A DNA stretch of 64,000 bases, taken from Isoetes taiwanensis (Eukaryota > Streptophyta > Lycopodiopsida > Isoetales > Isoetaceae). Positions 33,440 through 44,576 of the stretch are shown here, piece by piece (the stretch's first letter is position 1; the number at the start of each line of letters is the position of its first letter). Under the pieces are notes generated by a model. It searched no databases. It saw only the letters and a list, made by a program, of their open reading frames with translations, and was not told the DNA's origin. The translations under genes and the position numbers were made by a program. The stretch covers positions 2,098,282 through 2,162,281 of the forward strand of contig JAJEKV010000112.1 of NCBI GenBank assembly GCA_021234155.1, in the 5' to 3' direction.

Positions 33440-36329
33440 ATTCAGGGAGCATGTGAGAGGAGTAAAATGGAGCCAAGGAAGTCCAGCAGAGAGCATTGCC
33501 CTAGGCTCCAATGGAGGAAGATGGGTTGCCTTTTGTTGCACCCTTGCAGCCAGACGGTATTTGCAGAGGGCATAATAACTGCAGTTGATCCATTTGATAG
33601 TGTGAATGATGAAAGGCTGGGAGATGAACATCTTGGAGTTGGCATTGTGAAGCTTCTTATCGAAGTTGATACAATCATGTCCCAGGGAAGCTCTAGTGAT
33701 TGCATTGTGTGCTCAGGGCTCTGGAGTCCCAAGCTCGCTTGAGATGGCCAATTAGATATATTACACACAAGAATGGTGATACTCTAGAATGCCCTACTGA
33801 ACTACACACCCCAAGGCCCACCCAAGACCATGTGGAAGATTTGGTGGTCGATGAGCATCCTTTGATCACAAGGAAGAGACGCTATGTTTTTCATAAAAGG
33901 CAGCCAAGGGTGCCCAAGAGGCCTAGAAGTGACAAATATTTAGAAAGGGTGGAAAGTATGGCACCAACCAAAGAAAACCTAGAGGCAATTAGGGGTCAAG
34001 AGTGTTGCAACCTAGATTGCACAGTGCAGTACAATGTGGATGACCTCGTGCAGATAAGGTCCCAATACATTGGACAGCTTCAAAAAGATAGGATTAATTT
34101 CATTTACTCCTTGTGTAGGAATTCCAGCTATGATGAAAACACAGGAAGGCTACTATATCAATTGAGGGGCATGAAGGTATGTATGAGAGCATTGAGATGG
34201 ATTCTTGGGGTGAGCAAGTCTTCATTTTACGTTTAATCGAGCAGTTAGAAAAGGGCACAGTTTGTTCCAACATGGTAATGCACTCACTTTGAAACCTAGA
34301 GCAAATACTCTCAAGGCCATTGCAGTCTTCGAGAGCTTTGTGAGATACATGTCTCAATCTATGCCCCACAAGTCGAAGGTGAACGAGCACGGTGTGCGAG
34401 TGGTGCAAAGAGTGTTGCCACAACACTATATCCAAAAGGAGTGCCTTAAGGAGGTCAACTCCATCCCGAAACCACCGGAGGTAGGCCTCTTTCTCAATCA
34501 CATTTCAGCAAGTTATGGAGCACTCACTTCTCGACGCGTGAGTGTCCTACAACACATGCCATTCTCAAAGTGCAACACTTGCATTCAACTCAAGGATACA
34601 CTTGCATCAACCGCAATAGAGAAAGAAAGAATGGCAATTAGGGAGCAATTTGCGGATCACCAAAGGGACCAAATATCATGTAGACAGTTGTATTGGCAAA
34701 GGAGAACATTTTCCTCGAGATGCACCCGGACAAATTTTTGTGTATAATTCATGATAAGATGGACCAACACAAGACTTTCTTGCCAAAGCTAGATCCTTTA
34801 CCCAAGCGTTGTCAAAAACGCCGTATGAAAGTAAGTCCGGCATGGTGTCTTAACACATGGTCATGGAACCGAACATATGGTCATTTTGTGCTTGATCTAT
34901 GGAGGGATGATCCAAACTTCCATGTGAGCTCTATTTTCAAGTGTTTGAGAACACTAGAGAAAGGAACAATAGAAGGGAGGAGGTATTCCCCTTCAAAGAC
35001 CCATTTTGAGGCTTTGATGGATGATCAACCGCTTTGTTACCAAAGGCGGATAAAAAGGGCTCACATCCAAGGTGTCTAGTGAATCAAGGAGGACTTGGGA
35101 TGATTTCCCCTTACTTGAGAAACCACCGCCCGAGGAGCTATGTGTTCAATTGGACAACCTGTTGGAAAGAAAACAAGAATAGATGGATGTTTGGGGCAAT
35201 GTCATACTTGGACAAAGAAGGGGAGTATTCAAAGTTGTGAAAGTGGGATTCATGATGGTTGGGCATACGCATGATGATATAGATGGGTTCTTTGGAACCT
35301 TCTCCGCCAAGCTCAAGAGAGAAAAACGTGACTAGTCTACCTGAACTAATGGATGTGTTTGAGAGCTGCATTGACCCCAACCCAATGGCATTCTTGATGG
35401 ATGAGGTTGCAGATTGGAAATCATTTGTAGAGGGATACTTGCTAGATGGTAAGGACCAGTTGACAGACACACAAAGCCACTTCGGTTCAAGTTTTGGGTT
35501 AGGGATGGAATACCAATCAATCATGCAATATAAGTGGAGACCAGGTGACAAGTTGTGGATGCCCGTACAAGGAATCGAGTTGTGGCGCAGGGGTGTTTCC
35601 GGGTGAAATTCTCATTCCTAAAGGGCAGCCAAAACCACTACCTCCCTTCAAGACTGTCAAAGACTCTAGCCAACTAGTGAAGGGCATCAAGGATTACATA
35701 ACGCACTGGGATGATGTTCGAAATGGAAAGCACACCTCCATTCTTAAGAAAAATCAAATGGACTCCCTAATCAAGTACTGGGAGAAAGTTGTGACATGCT
35801 TAGAAACTGAACAACCATGTGGGAGGAAGCTAAGAGACGGGTTCTTGCCAGAGTCAAGATGGGAGGGTTCTCAAGGAGCAAGCACGTCTTGGGTCCTAAC
35901 AAGGGTTCCAAGTGGTTTGTGGGAAGTAAGACCTCAAAGCCAAAGTGGTTTGATCTCATCAAGGAAGGATACTTTGTGCTAGTAAGGCCTGATGATGAGG
36001 ATTGTCCAATATGGTTAGGGGTGGCACTCTCTGATGTAACCATCACTATGCCTGATGGAGAGGAGTTACGTCCTGGATTCCAAATTCAATATTGGGAGCC
36101 CATTGGGAGACACAAGAAAGGCAACTTGAAGGAGCAATACACCGACTGCTGGGAGAAGAAGTGGAGGGCAAATTATGCTGATCCTCAAAGGAGGGAATTG
36201 GTGGAGTGTGTGGTATGGTCATATCCAAGTTCTCACACTGCAAAGGAGAACACACGCAAGATCCCAAAAAGGAAGATGGACAAAGCCATGAGCAACCTCC
36301 ATGCTATATCATTGTATGAGGGTAGATAA
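33440..36329 (+). pseudogene. Frameshifted DUF7869-type transposon gene
   Basis: Consecutive plus-strand frames form one protein-like series. 33.47-33.75 kb (FAEGIITAVDPFDSVNDERL, then RWPIRYI) resembles the segment found in plant En/Spm-like transposon proteins. 33.75-34.23 kb ends GMKVCMRALRWILGVSKSSF. 34.23-34.65 kb reads FNRAVRKGHSLFQHGNA onward. 34.72-35.07 kb has IIHDKMDQHKTFLPKL and FVLDLWRDDPNFHV. Near 35.25 kb is VGHTHDDIDGFFGTF, the signature I associate with DUF7869 proteins. The last frame, 35817-36329, reads LIKEGYFVLVRPDDEDCPIW to a stop. At least four frame changes and a stop after GTFSAKLKREKRD make it non-functional. Assignment is by motif, from memory. Confidence 0.65.
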
Positions 36330-37830
36330 TATTGAGAAGCCTGAGAACTTTCTCAACTAGTGGTTTGTAAAATTTATGAGGAAAACAAGTAACCCAATTC
36401 TTTGTGTGTGATGTGTAATTCTATTCAAGCAATGAATTCAGAAATTTTTTTGTCCCATTTTCAGTCCGAGTCCCAAAATTCAAGATTTGTCCCACTTTAA
36501 TTAAATACGACTTATCACCTCTTTATGTAGCTTACCTTATTTTCCAATGAAAATTGGCTGTGTTTTCATCTGCAAACGTAGTTATACAGTCCTAAATGCT
36601 GTTGTTTAAGATCAATTGGTTTAATATATTAGATGAGATTTGGCTTAACCACTAATTTTGCTAACCACAAGGTGTCATATTGACATAACTATAGTCCACA
36701 TATGATCCCCACATAACTGTAATCCACATATGATCCACAACAGTCTAAAAGTCCACATGGGGGCATCGTCACAATCACTTAATCCACCATATGTTTGTTA
36801 TTAGGTATAAGAACATACACTATAATGTGAATTAGTTGCTCCCTATAATGTGTTCGCAATCAAAAACAGTATTTTTCTAACATATGATTGTGGAAGATTA
36901 AATGTGGTGTTTGTATTGAAATACGTATTGGATGATGGTGGCACCTCGGTTTTGTTTGGAAACCGACGTGGAATTGTGTTAGAGAAGGTGCAGGCTTTTT
37001 CTTTTCAGATTTGGATTGGGTCGCGCGTGCATTGCTGTAGGTGTCGAACACTCAGGCGGATGCTAATTCGGCTGCATTAGGTGTCAATTTGCTTGCGTGG
37101 CGCCTATGCCACATGTACATTTTCTAAGCCTATGAATATGTAATGTTTTGTTCCTTGATGTTGTGTGTTGTTCATGCTTTGTTGATTGCACTTCGTTACT
37201 AACATCTGCAAACTTTCAGAGGGCTTTGGCCCCTGGGCATAAGGGAGACCCCCTCTACTGGGATCTCCCTTATGCTCGGATGAGCATTGGCATTGCGTTG
37301 GGGTACAGTTCCCCAAGCTCACCAATAAATTGTGTTCGTTGGCTTCCAGCCATTCAAGGAAACCACGCATAGGATCATCAAATGCATGCCATTGATAGCT
37401 GGAGCTTGGAATGGCAGCCAATGGCATGTGATTGATGGCTCCTATGCATGATCTGAGCGCATCGTCCAGGTAAGCCATGAGCTTTGGATTCATTTGGGGT
37501 TTGATTCCCCAGGCTCATGTGATTGTGTAATGTTCTTCATGTTGTTGGGTCATGGAGTGTTGTCATGCAGTAGTCTTTTATGTTGTTTTCATATTATATT
37601 GTATTAAAGCGAAAATACTATTTTATCCAATGGTCTGTGCTCTAAAAATGCCCCCCTCAAAGTTGGGTCAACAAGGGGCAGTTTGACTTGGAAAAGACTT
37701 GCTTTGGACGTTGTAGATTTGTGGAGAGGGAATATGTTGCCAGATATGCTGTTATCTAATGGTTGAGAAGCCATAATACAAGGTTTAGCCATAATACATG
37801 CTACCTATAATGTGAATTAGTTGCTCCCTA
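36330..37830. repeat. Segment bracketed by a ~25-bp direct repeat
   Basis: TATAATGTGAATTAGTTGCT followed by CCCTAT occurs near 36819 and again near 37804, about 985 bp apart. Inside is a hairpin (GCATAAGGGAGA at 37237-37248 and TCTCCCTTATGC at 37264-37275). The first ~490 bp of this entry (3' of the pseudogene) is plain AT-rich DNA. No transposon termini were found next to the direct repeats. Confidence 0.5.
37104..37493 (-). CDS. Unidentified 129-residue ORF
   Basis: The ORF starts MNPKLMAYLDDALRSCIGAI and continues SSSYQWHAFDDPMRGFLEWL and EANEHNLLVSLGNCTPTQ, which reads like real protein for about 70 residues. The rest crosses the hairpin at 37237-37275 and is poorer. No domain is recognised. 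It lies between the two direct repeats described above, so it may be a captured gene fragment. Confidence 0.3.
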   Translation of the reverse strand: MNPKLMAYLDDALRSCIGAINHMPLAAIPSSSYQWHAFDDPMRGFLEWLEANEHNLLVSLGNCTPTQCQCSSEHKGDPSRGGLPYAQGPKPSESLQMLVTKCNQQSMNNTQHQGTKHYIFIGLENVHVA

Positions 37831-39480
37831 TTAAGTTTGCACAATTTGTTTGGTATTGTGGGAGGGCATTCTCGCAGTGGTTGGGAATATGATTCCCATA
37901 TTGTATTGTATGCAAAATCATAGATTTTGCAAGATTTGTTGGATGTAGTTGCAAAGTTTCTATTTGAGGCTAGGGTTGAGGGGTATTCTTACAATGGTTT
38001 GGAAAAGGGAAGTCAATCTTTCAAAATTGGGAGAGATTTGGTTCCAGTGGAATGGCATGCCGAGAGAAACGACCAGCGTCGCTACCTGAGTTGAAGCATT
38101 GGTCGTGGCATGGAGTGCATAGATTGTTGCTTATGTTTCTCTTGCTTTTTTAGTAGATTGGCCACAGAGGAGCCGTTGAGGCGTGCAAGTTTTGTTTGTG
38201 TAAATTTCCAAAGAAACCGACAAATTGCATTGCCATGTTCAAAAAGTTTCTATAACGTAAGCTTTGTGCGATGTCTAGTGTTTGATTCTCGAAATTTCTT
38301 ATCCCGTACTTGCTATATTGCCATTTTGTTGTGTTGCTATTGCATCAAGAATTTCTTACCCTATTTTTGCGAAATGGAAAAGTGCATAGCCACGACCCGT
38401 AAGCTTTTTGTGGATTTGAATGGTTCGATGTGTTGTTGGGCTCGATGAGGTCGCTATGACACGGAGGTTGAATCCTCCGCCCTAGATTCTCTTGGTCAAA
38501 GGTTTTGTTTCTTGCTTTCTTTCTTTGACACATGGGATCTTCACACAAGGCTTGTTTCTTCGCGAAAAAAGAAAGGTATGATGACTTGCCTTGAAGGACA
38601 TGTTTGGATCCAATGATTTAATTTGCACCATTGAAGGTTTCATTGGACCGATGTTTTGGTTTCAACGCCAAATCCAAATGCACCCGTGGCTACACAGGGT
38701 CCTTCTTTTACGGCCCCAAATTGCGTGGCTCTTCAATTGAGCTGGAAGCTTTGATTTGCAGCAGAGGAATGCCCTGAAGCCGACATGAAGCTTCGATTTG
38801 CAGGTTGGATTTACCCTTAAAAATGCCCTGGTAAAGAGATTAAAGGGAGCAGGGGCAGCGACAACTGACGTGGTTACGGATTCTCCAGGTGCACAAGTCC
38901 TCGGTGCACAAGTCCTCCGGCATTGGATCACGGGCGTGGCCTTCATGCTCTGTTACCTGGGTTTTTCTTTCCAGACCTCATGTGTTAGAGTGGATTTTCA
39001 TATTCACTCTTCTTGGTTTAATTTGCATCATTGGAATTGGAAGTGTCGTTAGGGTGTAAGGACAAAAAATATCCTAGGCTCTTGATCTAGCACTAAGCGA
39101 GCCCATCATTGGTCGGCAATAAAAGATGAAAACATCCCATTATATATCATCATATATATCCCATTATATATTCCATTAAATATCCCATTATTATATATCC
39201 CATCATATATCCATTTTGAGGTAAAACGAGACTTTTGTATAAGATAAAAAAAAAAATATCACGCTAAATAATTGCAAAGTTCTATGAAGTCACAATATAA
39301 TTCTTTCTTTTATGGTAGTGGTTATTATGGCTTAATGGAGATAATTTTTTAGGAATTGAATTAATACCAATAGGTCCATGAGCTCCTTTTATTTTTAGGA
39401 ACGAAAACTAACATCGTTTTATCTTTATCATTCATATATAAGTCATGTTCCTTTTCTATTTGTTTTCTATTTTGTTCGAT

Positions 39481-39517
<37 letters not shown>

Positions 39518-39990
39518 ATGCTTGACACCTAGAAAAAAAGCTGATGTAAGCATGTGACATCATGGTTCCCTTTCTTCTACCCTTTTTTTTTTAGGGTATG
39601 AATTTTTTTTATATATATTATATAATAATAAGAGGTACAATGTTTCATTGCAAGTAGATAATTACTACATGAGTAATCTCTACATCTTCATCCTCTACTT
39701 ACAGAAATTTATTGAGAGCTCTAAAAGCAAATATTCAGACTGTCATAACCAATCTGAAGCATATGAAGCACATAAAATCCTTCCACCTGGTAACTAGAGA
39801 ATATGTGATGACACAAGAATAAGCCAGATAGGCTTCCGAATGATACAACCAGTCCAGATGACAATAAATCTTCCTGCAATTTGAAAATAAGAAGAGAAAT
39901 TCTATCCTGCTTGAAGCAAGATTTAGCACCATTTCTGTATGAGGTACCAGACAGGAATTAGAATCAGGCATATCAGTACCTGAAGAAAGC
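37831..39990. other. Intergenic DNA with a 32-base poly-A run
   Basis: No gene is supported; ORFs are short or low in complexity. Uninterrupted A occupies 39483-39514. It could be a retroposon tail, but I saw no matching body or target duplication. ATATATCCCATTATAT phrases repeat near 39.14-39.22 kb. Confidence 0.45.
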
Positions 39991-40010
39991 TCTCACTCAA
40001 ATGTAAAGAT

Positions 40011-40190
40011 TTTAGCACAACTATACAAGCATATTAGTACTTGCATGATTATGAGGTTCTTGGCATAGCAGTACCAAAGAATCGAGTGCTTAAAAAATCC
40101 ATCATTTGAGCACAACCATACAAGTATATCAGTACTTGCATGATTATGAGGTTCTTGGAATAGCAGTACTAAAAAACCGAGTGCTAGGAT
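40011..40190. repeat. Tandem duplication, ~94-bp period
   Basis: TTTAGCACAACTATACAAGC, then AGTACTTGCATGATTATGAG and a TCGAGTGCT end, repeats from about 40105 with scattered differences. Confidence 0.8.
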
Positions 40191-40399
40191 AACCTATCTA
40201 TCTGCATCATACAATCTGTTTGCTCTGCACTTTCAATTCCAGTTTCCAAAAATCTGTACTAATTCATATTATCCAAGATCCCAGACGTATCTTTCTAATC
40301 ATCCAAAGCACATTATTCTAGGCCTTTCTGCTAGAAAGAAAGGGCGGAAGAAAGAAGAAACTCAGCCTGAAACTGCATCACACAAGACGCCCAAAAATT

Positions 40400-41160
40400 T
40401 AACCATTATAAATAACCACTACAAAACCACTATGATAGTGGTTTTCTAAGCAAAAATACTTTTTCTCAATAAAATCCACATATTAAAGTGGTTTTTAAAA
40501 TGTGAATGTGGTTTTATAGGCTAGTTTATACTCTAATATGGTTATTTGAAAGTGATAAAGGTTCTTATCAAGGTTTTTGGTACTGGTTTGACATGTCATG
40601 ATGGTTAATCATGCAGTTTGCAACACTAAGAGTAAGAAAGAGATGTTTACTGGTTTTTTAACATGTGTAGATGGTTTTGGGAGCGGATTTAACTGGTAAT
40701 ACTTCAAGGTTTTTTATATAGTTTAATAACATGTTTTTGTTTGTGGTTTTTCATCCTAGTTTTGCAAGAAAACACGACATGCCAAAATGTTAGTGTTTTT
40801 TGACCATAAATACTTTGATGGTTCTAGACATAGCATTTTTCATGTGAGGTTTTCCATAGTAATTTCTAAGCTAACATGACTTGCCAAATTGTTACTAATT
40901 TTTTAATATAGTTTATTGATTGACTTTTGCAATTTCTTATTCAGAAAGAATGCTAGTGATTTTTGTTACGGAACATTTAAGTCATTGTGTGGTTTTACAT
41001 CTATTTTCCTAAGTTATTATGACTTTAAATTACTTGTGGTTTTTAACATGGTTTTGCTGGTCAATCTTTGTAAGATGGAAGCTAACGTAGTCTATATAGT
41101 CGAATCTTTCATGGTTTTTTCTTTATCGTTGATGATATTTTATAGTGGTTTTATCTAAAC
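40400..41160. repeat. GGTTTT-rich low-complexity block
   Basis: Phrases such as GTGGTTTT, ATGGTTTT and AAGGTTTTT recur at irregular short intervals. No coding is supported; ORFs here are F/L/V-rich by-products. Confidence 0.45.
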
Positions 41161-41952
41161 TTAACAAACATAATTTGAGATATTAATTACAGTCCCAATT
41201 TCTAGGGTGGAAATGATCTCAAGGTTTGTAATGTCAGGTCCTACAAGTGGACAGGATTGTGATGTTGAGGTTATAGAAACCTTGAATATTCAAGTAGTAC
41301 ATTAACTTGTGAATATTTCTTGTGGATTCGAAGTTTTAGGATCCCAATGCCGAAGATAGAACTTATTCTAGAACACTTAATCTGTGCATCTCTATAGAAT
41401 AGTTGTGATATCAGGATTATGGAATAGACAAATGATCAACTTAGAACTTTATATGTGAAGATGACAAACTTAGTTTGTAGTTGTGGATGTACACATATTA
41501 TGCTTCCACATTATTATTTGATAGAAACCAACATTTAAAATGCAATACATCAAATAATAATGTGATATGTACTTTCAACCCTAAAACAAAAGCCACATGT
41601 CACTTATAGGAGGTTTACTAATCTTCTCAAACAGTAATTATATCCAATGCCTAAGTCTTGAATAATTGAAATTCTAAACTAGCATAGGGTTGTGACCAAA
41701 AACTGAAAACTCAGATCAGCACTTTAATCTTACATGATCTTAGAAGACAGAAGTTGATGGAAGGGAACAAATAATGTCTGCAAAAACACACAATACCAGC
41801 CATTGCCATATACCAAAGATCTTTATTCCTAAATTTGAAGCTCAAAACGCTACTGTCTGACTCATATGAAAATAGTCTCCATAGAATTGCCTGTATTTCC
41901 TTCTTACCCATATACTTGTGAAACACAAAAAAATGAAGTCCCTACGCTCCAT
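41161..41952. other. AT-rich DNA 3' of the small membrane-protein gene
   Basis: No gene is supported. The part nearest 41.95 kb may be the 3' untranslated region of the minus-strand gene next door. Confidence 0.4.
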
Positions 41953-42202
41953 TTAGCTTGCTTTATAACGTTCTGAATGCTCATGAGTTGGCTTCTCAGT
42001 TGCAACTCTAAATATCCAGTAAACCTTGGATACTTTAAGGAAGTATTTTATCAGCATAAAAGAACTTGTACAACCAAGAATCAAAGCATGTAAGATATTG
42101 AGGATACAAAGGCAAAAAGATGAGCAACGATAAGTCCTGCAACTGCAAATGGTACAAACTCAGCAAACGTGCTCTTGCTGCTTCCCTGCATTTCTGCCAT
42201 AC
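41953..42202 (-). CDS. 54-residue single-pass membrane protein, two coding exons
   Basis: Coding exons are 42108-42200 (31 codons) and 41953-42024 (23 codons plus stop), joined across an 83-bp intron (donor TTT|GTATCC, acceptor AAG|GTTTAC). The protein starts MAEMQGSSKSTFAEF. It has one hydrophobic helix (VPFAVAGLIVAHLFAF, running on into VYWIFRVA) and ends in a hydrophilic KPTHEHSERYKAS tail. The layout matches small plant proteins I recall ending in HxLALVYWIYRLA; their function is unknown to me. A further intron lies 5' (acceptor GAGACAG|GT ATG; donor CTTAG|GTAAAT at about 42407), with a 5' untranslated exon above 42408. All splice sites are GT-AG. Without splicing only a 39-residue frame from the same ATG is visible. 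Confidence 0.78.
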
Positions 42203-42407
42203 CTGTCTCTGAATTTAGAGGAATTAGTAGAGGATAGATAATTAAGAAGAAGAAAGCAGACACACTTTTCCTCTTCTAGAGGTTTTTAAGGTATAATCCC
42301 TTTTAGACCTATCAGTCAGAGGATTCAACAGCAAATTATCCGTCAAAATGAAACAAGATCTGACATTCTAGAGAAAAAGAACTCCGTCGCCATGAGATTG
42401 AATTTAC

Positions 42408-42600
42408 CTAAGGAAATTGTGCGGAGTCTGGCTGCTGGGAAATCCTTGGATCGAACTCGAACCCTAGTTTGTTGCTTTTGGCCGGCCAGCTCAGCTCCGA
42501 AAAATCTACGTCAACTAGGGCTGAAAAAATATGCTTTAGACCGAGATTCCAATGCCGTCATTTTAGTGAATGGCTTTTAGCAACCAACCAATCAAATGGC
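42408..42600 (-). other. Probable 5' untranslated exon of the 54-residue protein gene
   Basis: The sequence ends at a GTAAATTC donor two bases 5' of 42408 and lies directly upstream of the coding exons. Its upper boundary is not fixed. The plus-strand ORF across it (42392-42580) is probably incidental. Confidence 0.45.
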
Positions 42601-43711
42601 GCGATTTAATAGCCGGTTCCTTTGAAGCGATTCCACTTCAGACGACAGTTTAGGTTTGGATGGGGGGATGGGATGGATGCCCATATTCCGTGCACTTAAG
42701 GGGCGAAAGCATCTGGAAGAAGCTTGCCGCCACTAAAACTATACCAACGCAAAGCTGGAGAGCAGTGCTCCAATTTGATGTATCTTACATGCTCAGCAGA
42801 AAATCAGGTTGAAATTTATGGGCTTACAAAGACAAGGGGGTCCAAAGACCATTGGCGTCACCTATCTGCACACAAACCGTGCACTATCTGCCCACAAACC
42901 GTGCACTAAATGCCACAAACTGTGCAGGTTAATCCATTAACTGTGCATTTGCTTTCTAAGTTTAAACTAATTGCTGGCCCATCAATCGTGCATGCAATTT
43001 CCATTATCAAACTGCTGTGAAGACCAACAAGCGTGCACCTACTACAGAGTTCAATATGGAGTTCGATTTTTATGAAATGGAGTTGCAAAAGATGTAACAG
43101 ATTATCACATGAAATTGCATGATGGACAGAAGTAATTTATGACAGTAGTGTATCACACAAAGACATCAAACTGTCCTTGTTCATTGAACGCTGTTTCAGC
43201 ACATAAGGCATATCACTGTTTGGAGGCCATGCAAATTACACAGGGAAACCTGCTGTGATTTTTATGAGCTGCATAAGAAAGTGAGCTCTGACATGGCATT
43301 CAATACATTTTAGTCCATTTTATGCCAACTTCATCTTGTGTGAAATAGTGACGCGAAGCTGCATAAGTCTGTTAATTTTATTGCAGGATATCTCTCCTCG
43401 TGCTGCTTCGACAAAAAAGAAATTCACACGAAGTGTCCTCTTCTTACAAGTAGCACATCCCCCCTTTAAACATGTTGAATAATATACATCTCATGAACTA
43501 CCTCCGGACCTTCCCTGGTAATCATCAGTATCTACACATATTGGGTTGAGTAACATTTCCCAAGTTTCATTTGCCTAATTTCATGCGGTGAACAACTCCA
43601 TTCCACTGGATAATTTCAAGCATTGCTTCCTGCCTTTACTTTGCTTTACCTGCAAAACAGATCCTTGTGCTCTTGATCAAACATGTATGCATGTACCACA
43701 TGTTCACAAAC
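42601..43711. other. Intergenic DNA
   Basis: Short repeats of ACAAACCGTGCACTA type occur near 42.87-42.95 kb. No gene is supported. Confidence 0.4.
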
Positions 43712-43945
43712 TCATTGTTGTGGGAGTGTAAGATCTTGAATAGCATGAAACATTTTCCTGCAGGCTCCAACAGCCCCAATGCCCATCTCTCTAAGGTCAT
43801 TCATGGTTAACAATGGTTGCACATCATTATTCACCTCATGAAGTTCAAATATGTCTGCATACTTACCCAATCCAAGCCCGTCAAGCCATCTTTGCACATT
43901 ATATTTATGACAGTAATGTTTGAATTTATGATTGTAATGTATCAA
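43712..43945 (-). pseudogene. SAM (sterile alpha motif) domain fragment
   Basis: The minus-strand frame reads VQRWLDGLGLGKYADIFELH, then LLTMNDLREMGIGAVGAC and RKMFHAIQDLTLPQQ before a stop. This is a nearly complete SAM domain of the plant type (WLxxLGLxxYxxxFxxxEv...LxxLtxxDLkxmGI...GxRrKi), a protein-interaction module. Upstream of VQRW the frame reads poor, AT-rich sequence and there is no AG acceptor at the boundary. So it looks like a 5'-truncated or captured last exon rather than a full gene. Confidence 0.65.
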
Positions 43946-44576
43946 ACAGAGAAATCAAATTGTCTTCCTTCTTAGTTCTTACGATTTGAGTGTACTTCCA
44001 TGCAATCTGCACATAATATAATAGACCAACAATCTGCACATAATAATGAATCCTAACAGACCAACAATACAACACATGAATAAGTGAAAGCTGCTCCTTG
44101 CTTTGCATGATCATGAGACAAGCATTTTGTTTCGAGAACTTCTTTTAAAGGGTATTACAAGCTAAAAATTGGATATAACTTCACTAAAAGCATAGCTTGC
44201 CATAGCTGCAAACTGAAATTTGCATTGCTAAAACTGAAAATTACATTGCTAAAAGGATTGCTCCTCTCAAACTGCAAATTAAAAGGATTGGTCCTTGGAC
44301 TCCCAAAATGGACAATGACGTAAATACGTACTCTTAGGCCTCTTACTTACAAAAATTTGTACTCGTACTGACAGAAATATGTACTCTTACTCATTCTTAC
44401 ATATCTACACACTTGAGCAATCCTGTGTCTCAGAATCAGAATTTACATCTTCCTGCACATAAACAGATCCAAAATTAGTGACACATAAGGAATTCACAAA
44501 ATCTTCAACAACTCAAGGAATTTACAACTTTCAATAGCAACTATCACTTGCCTTATCCATTTCTTCTCTCCATCTC

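Noticed and set aside
39483-39514. Poly-A run as a retroposon tail
   Set aside because: No adjacent body, target duplication or second copy was seen, so a simple homopolymer expansion is equally likely.
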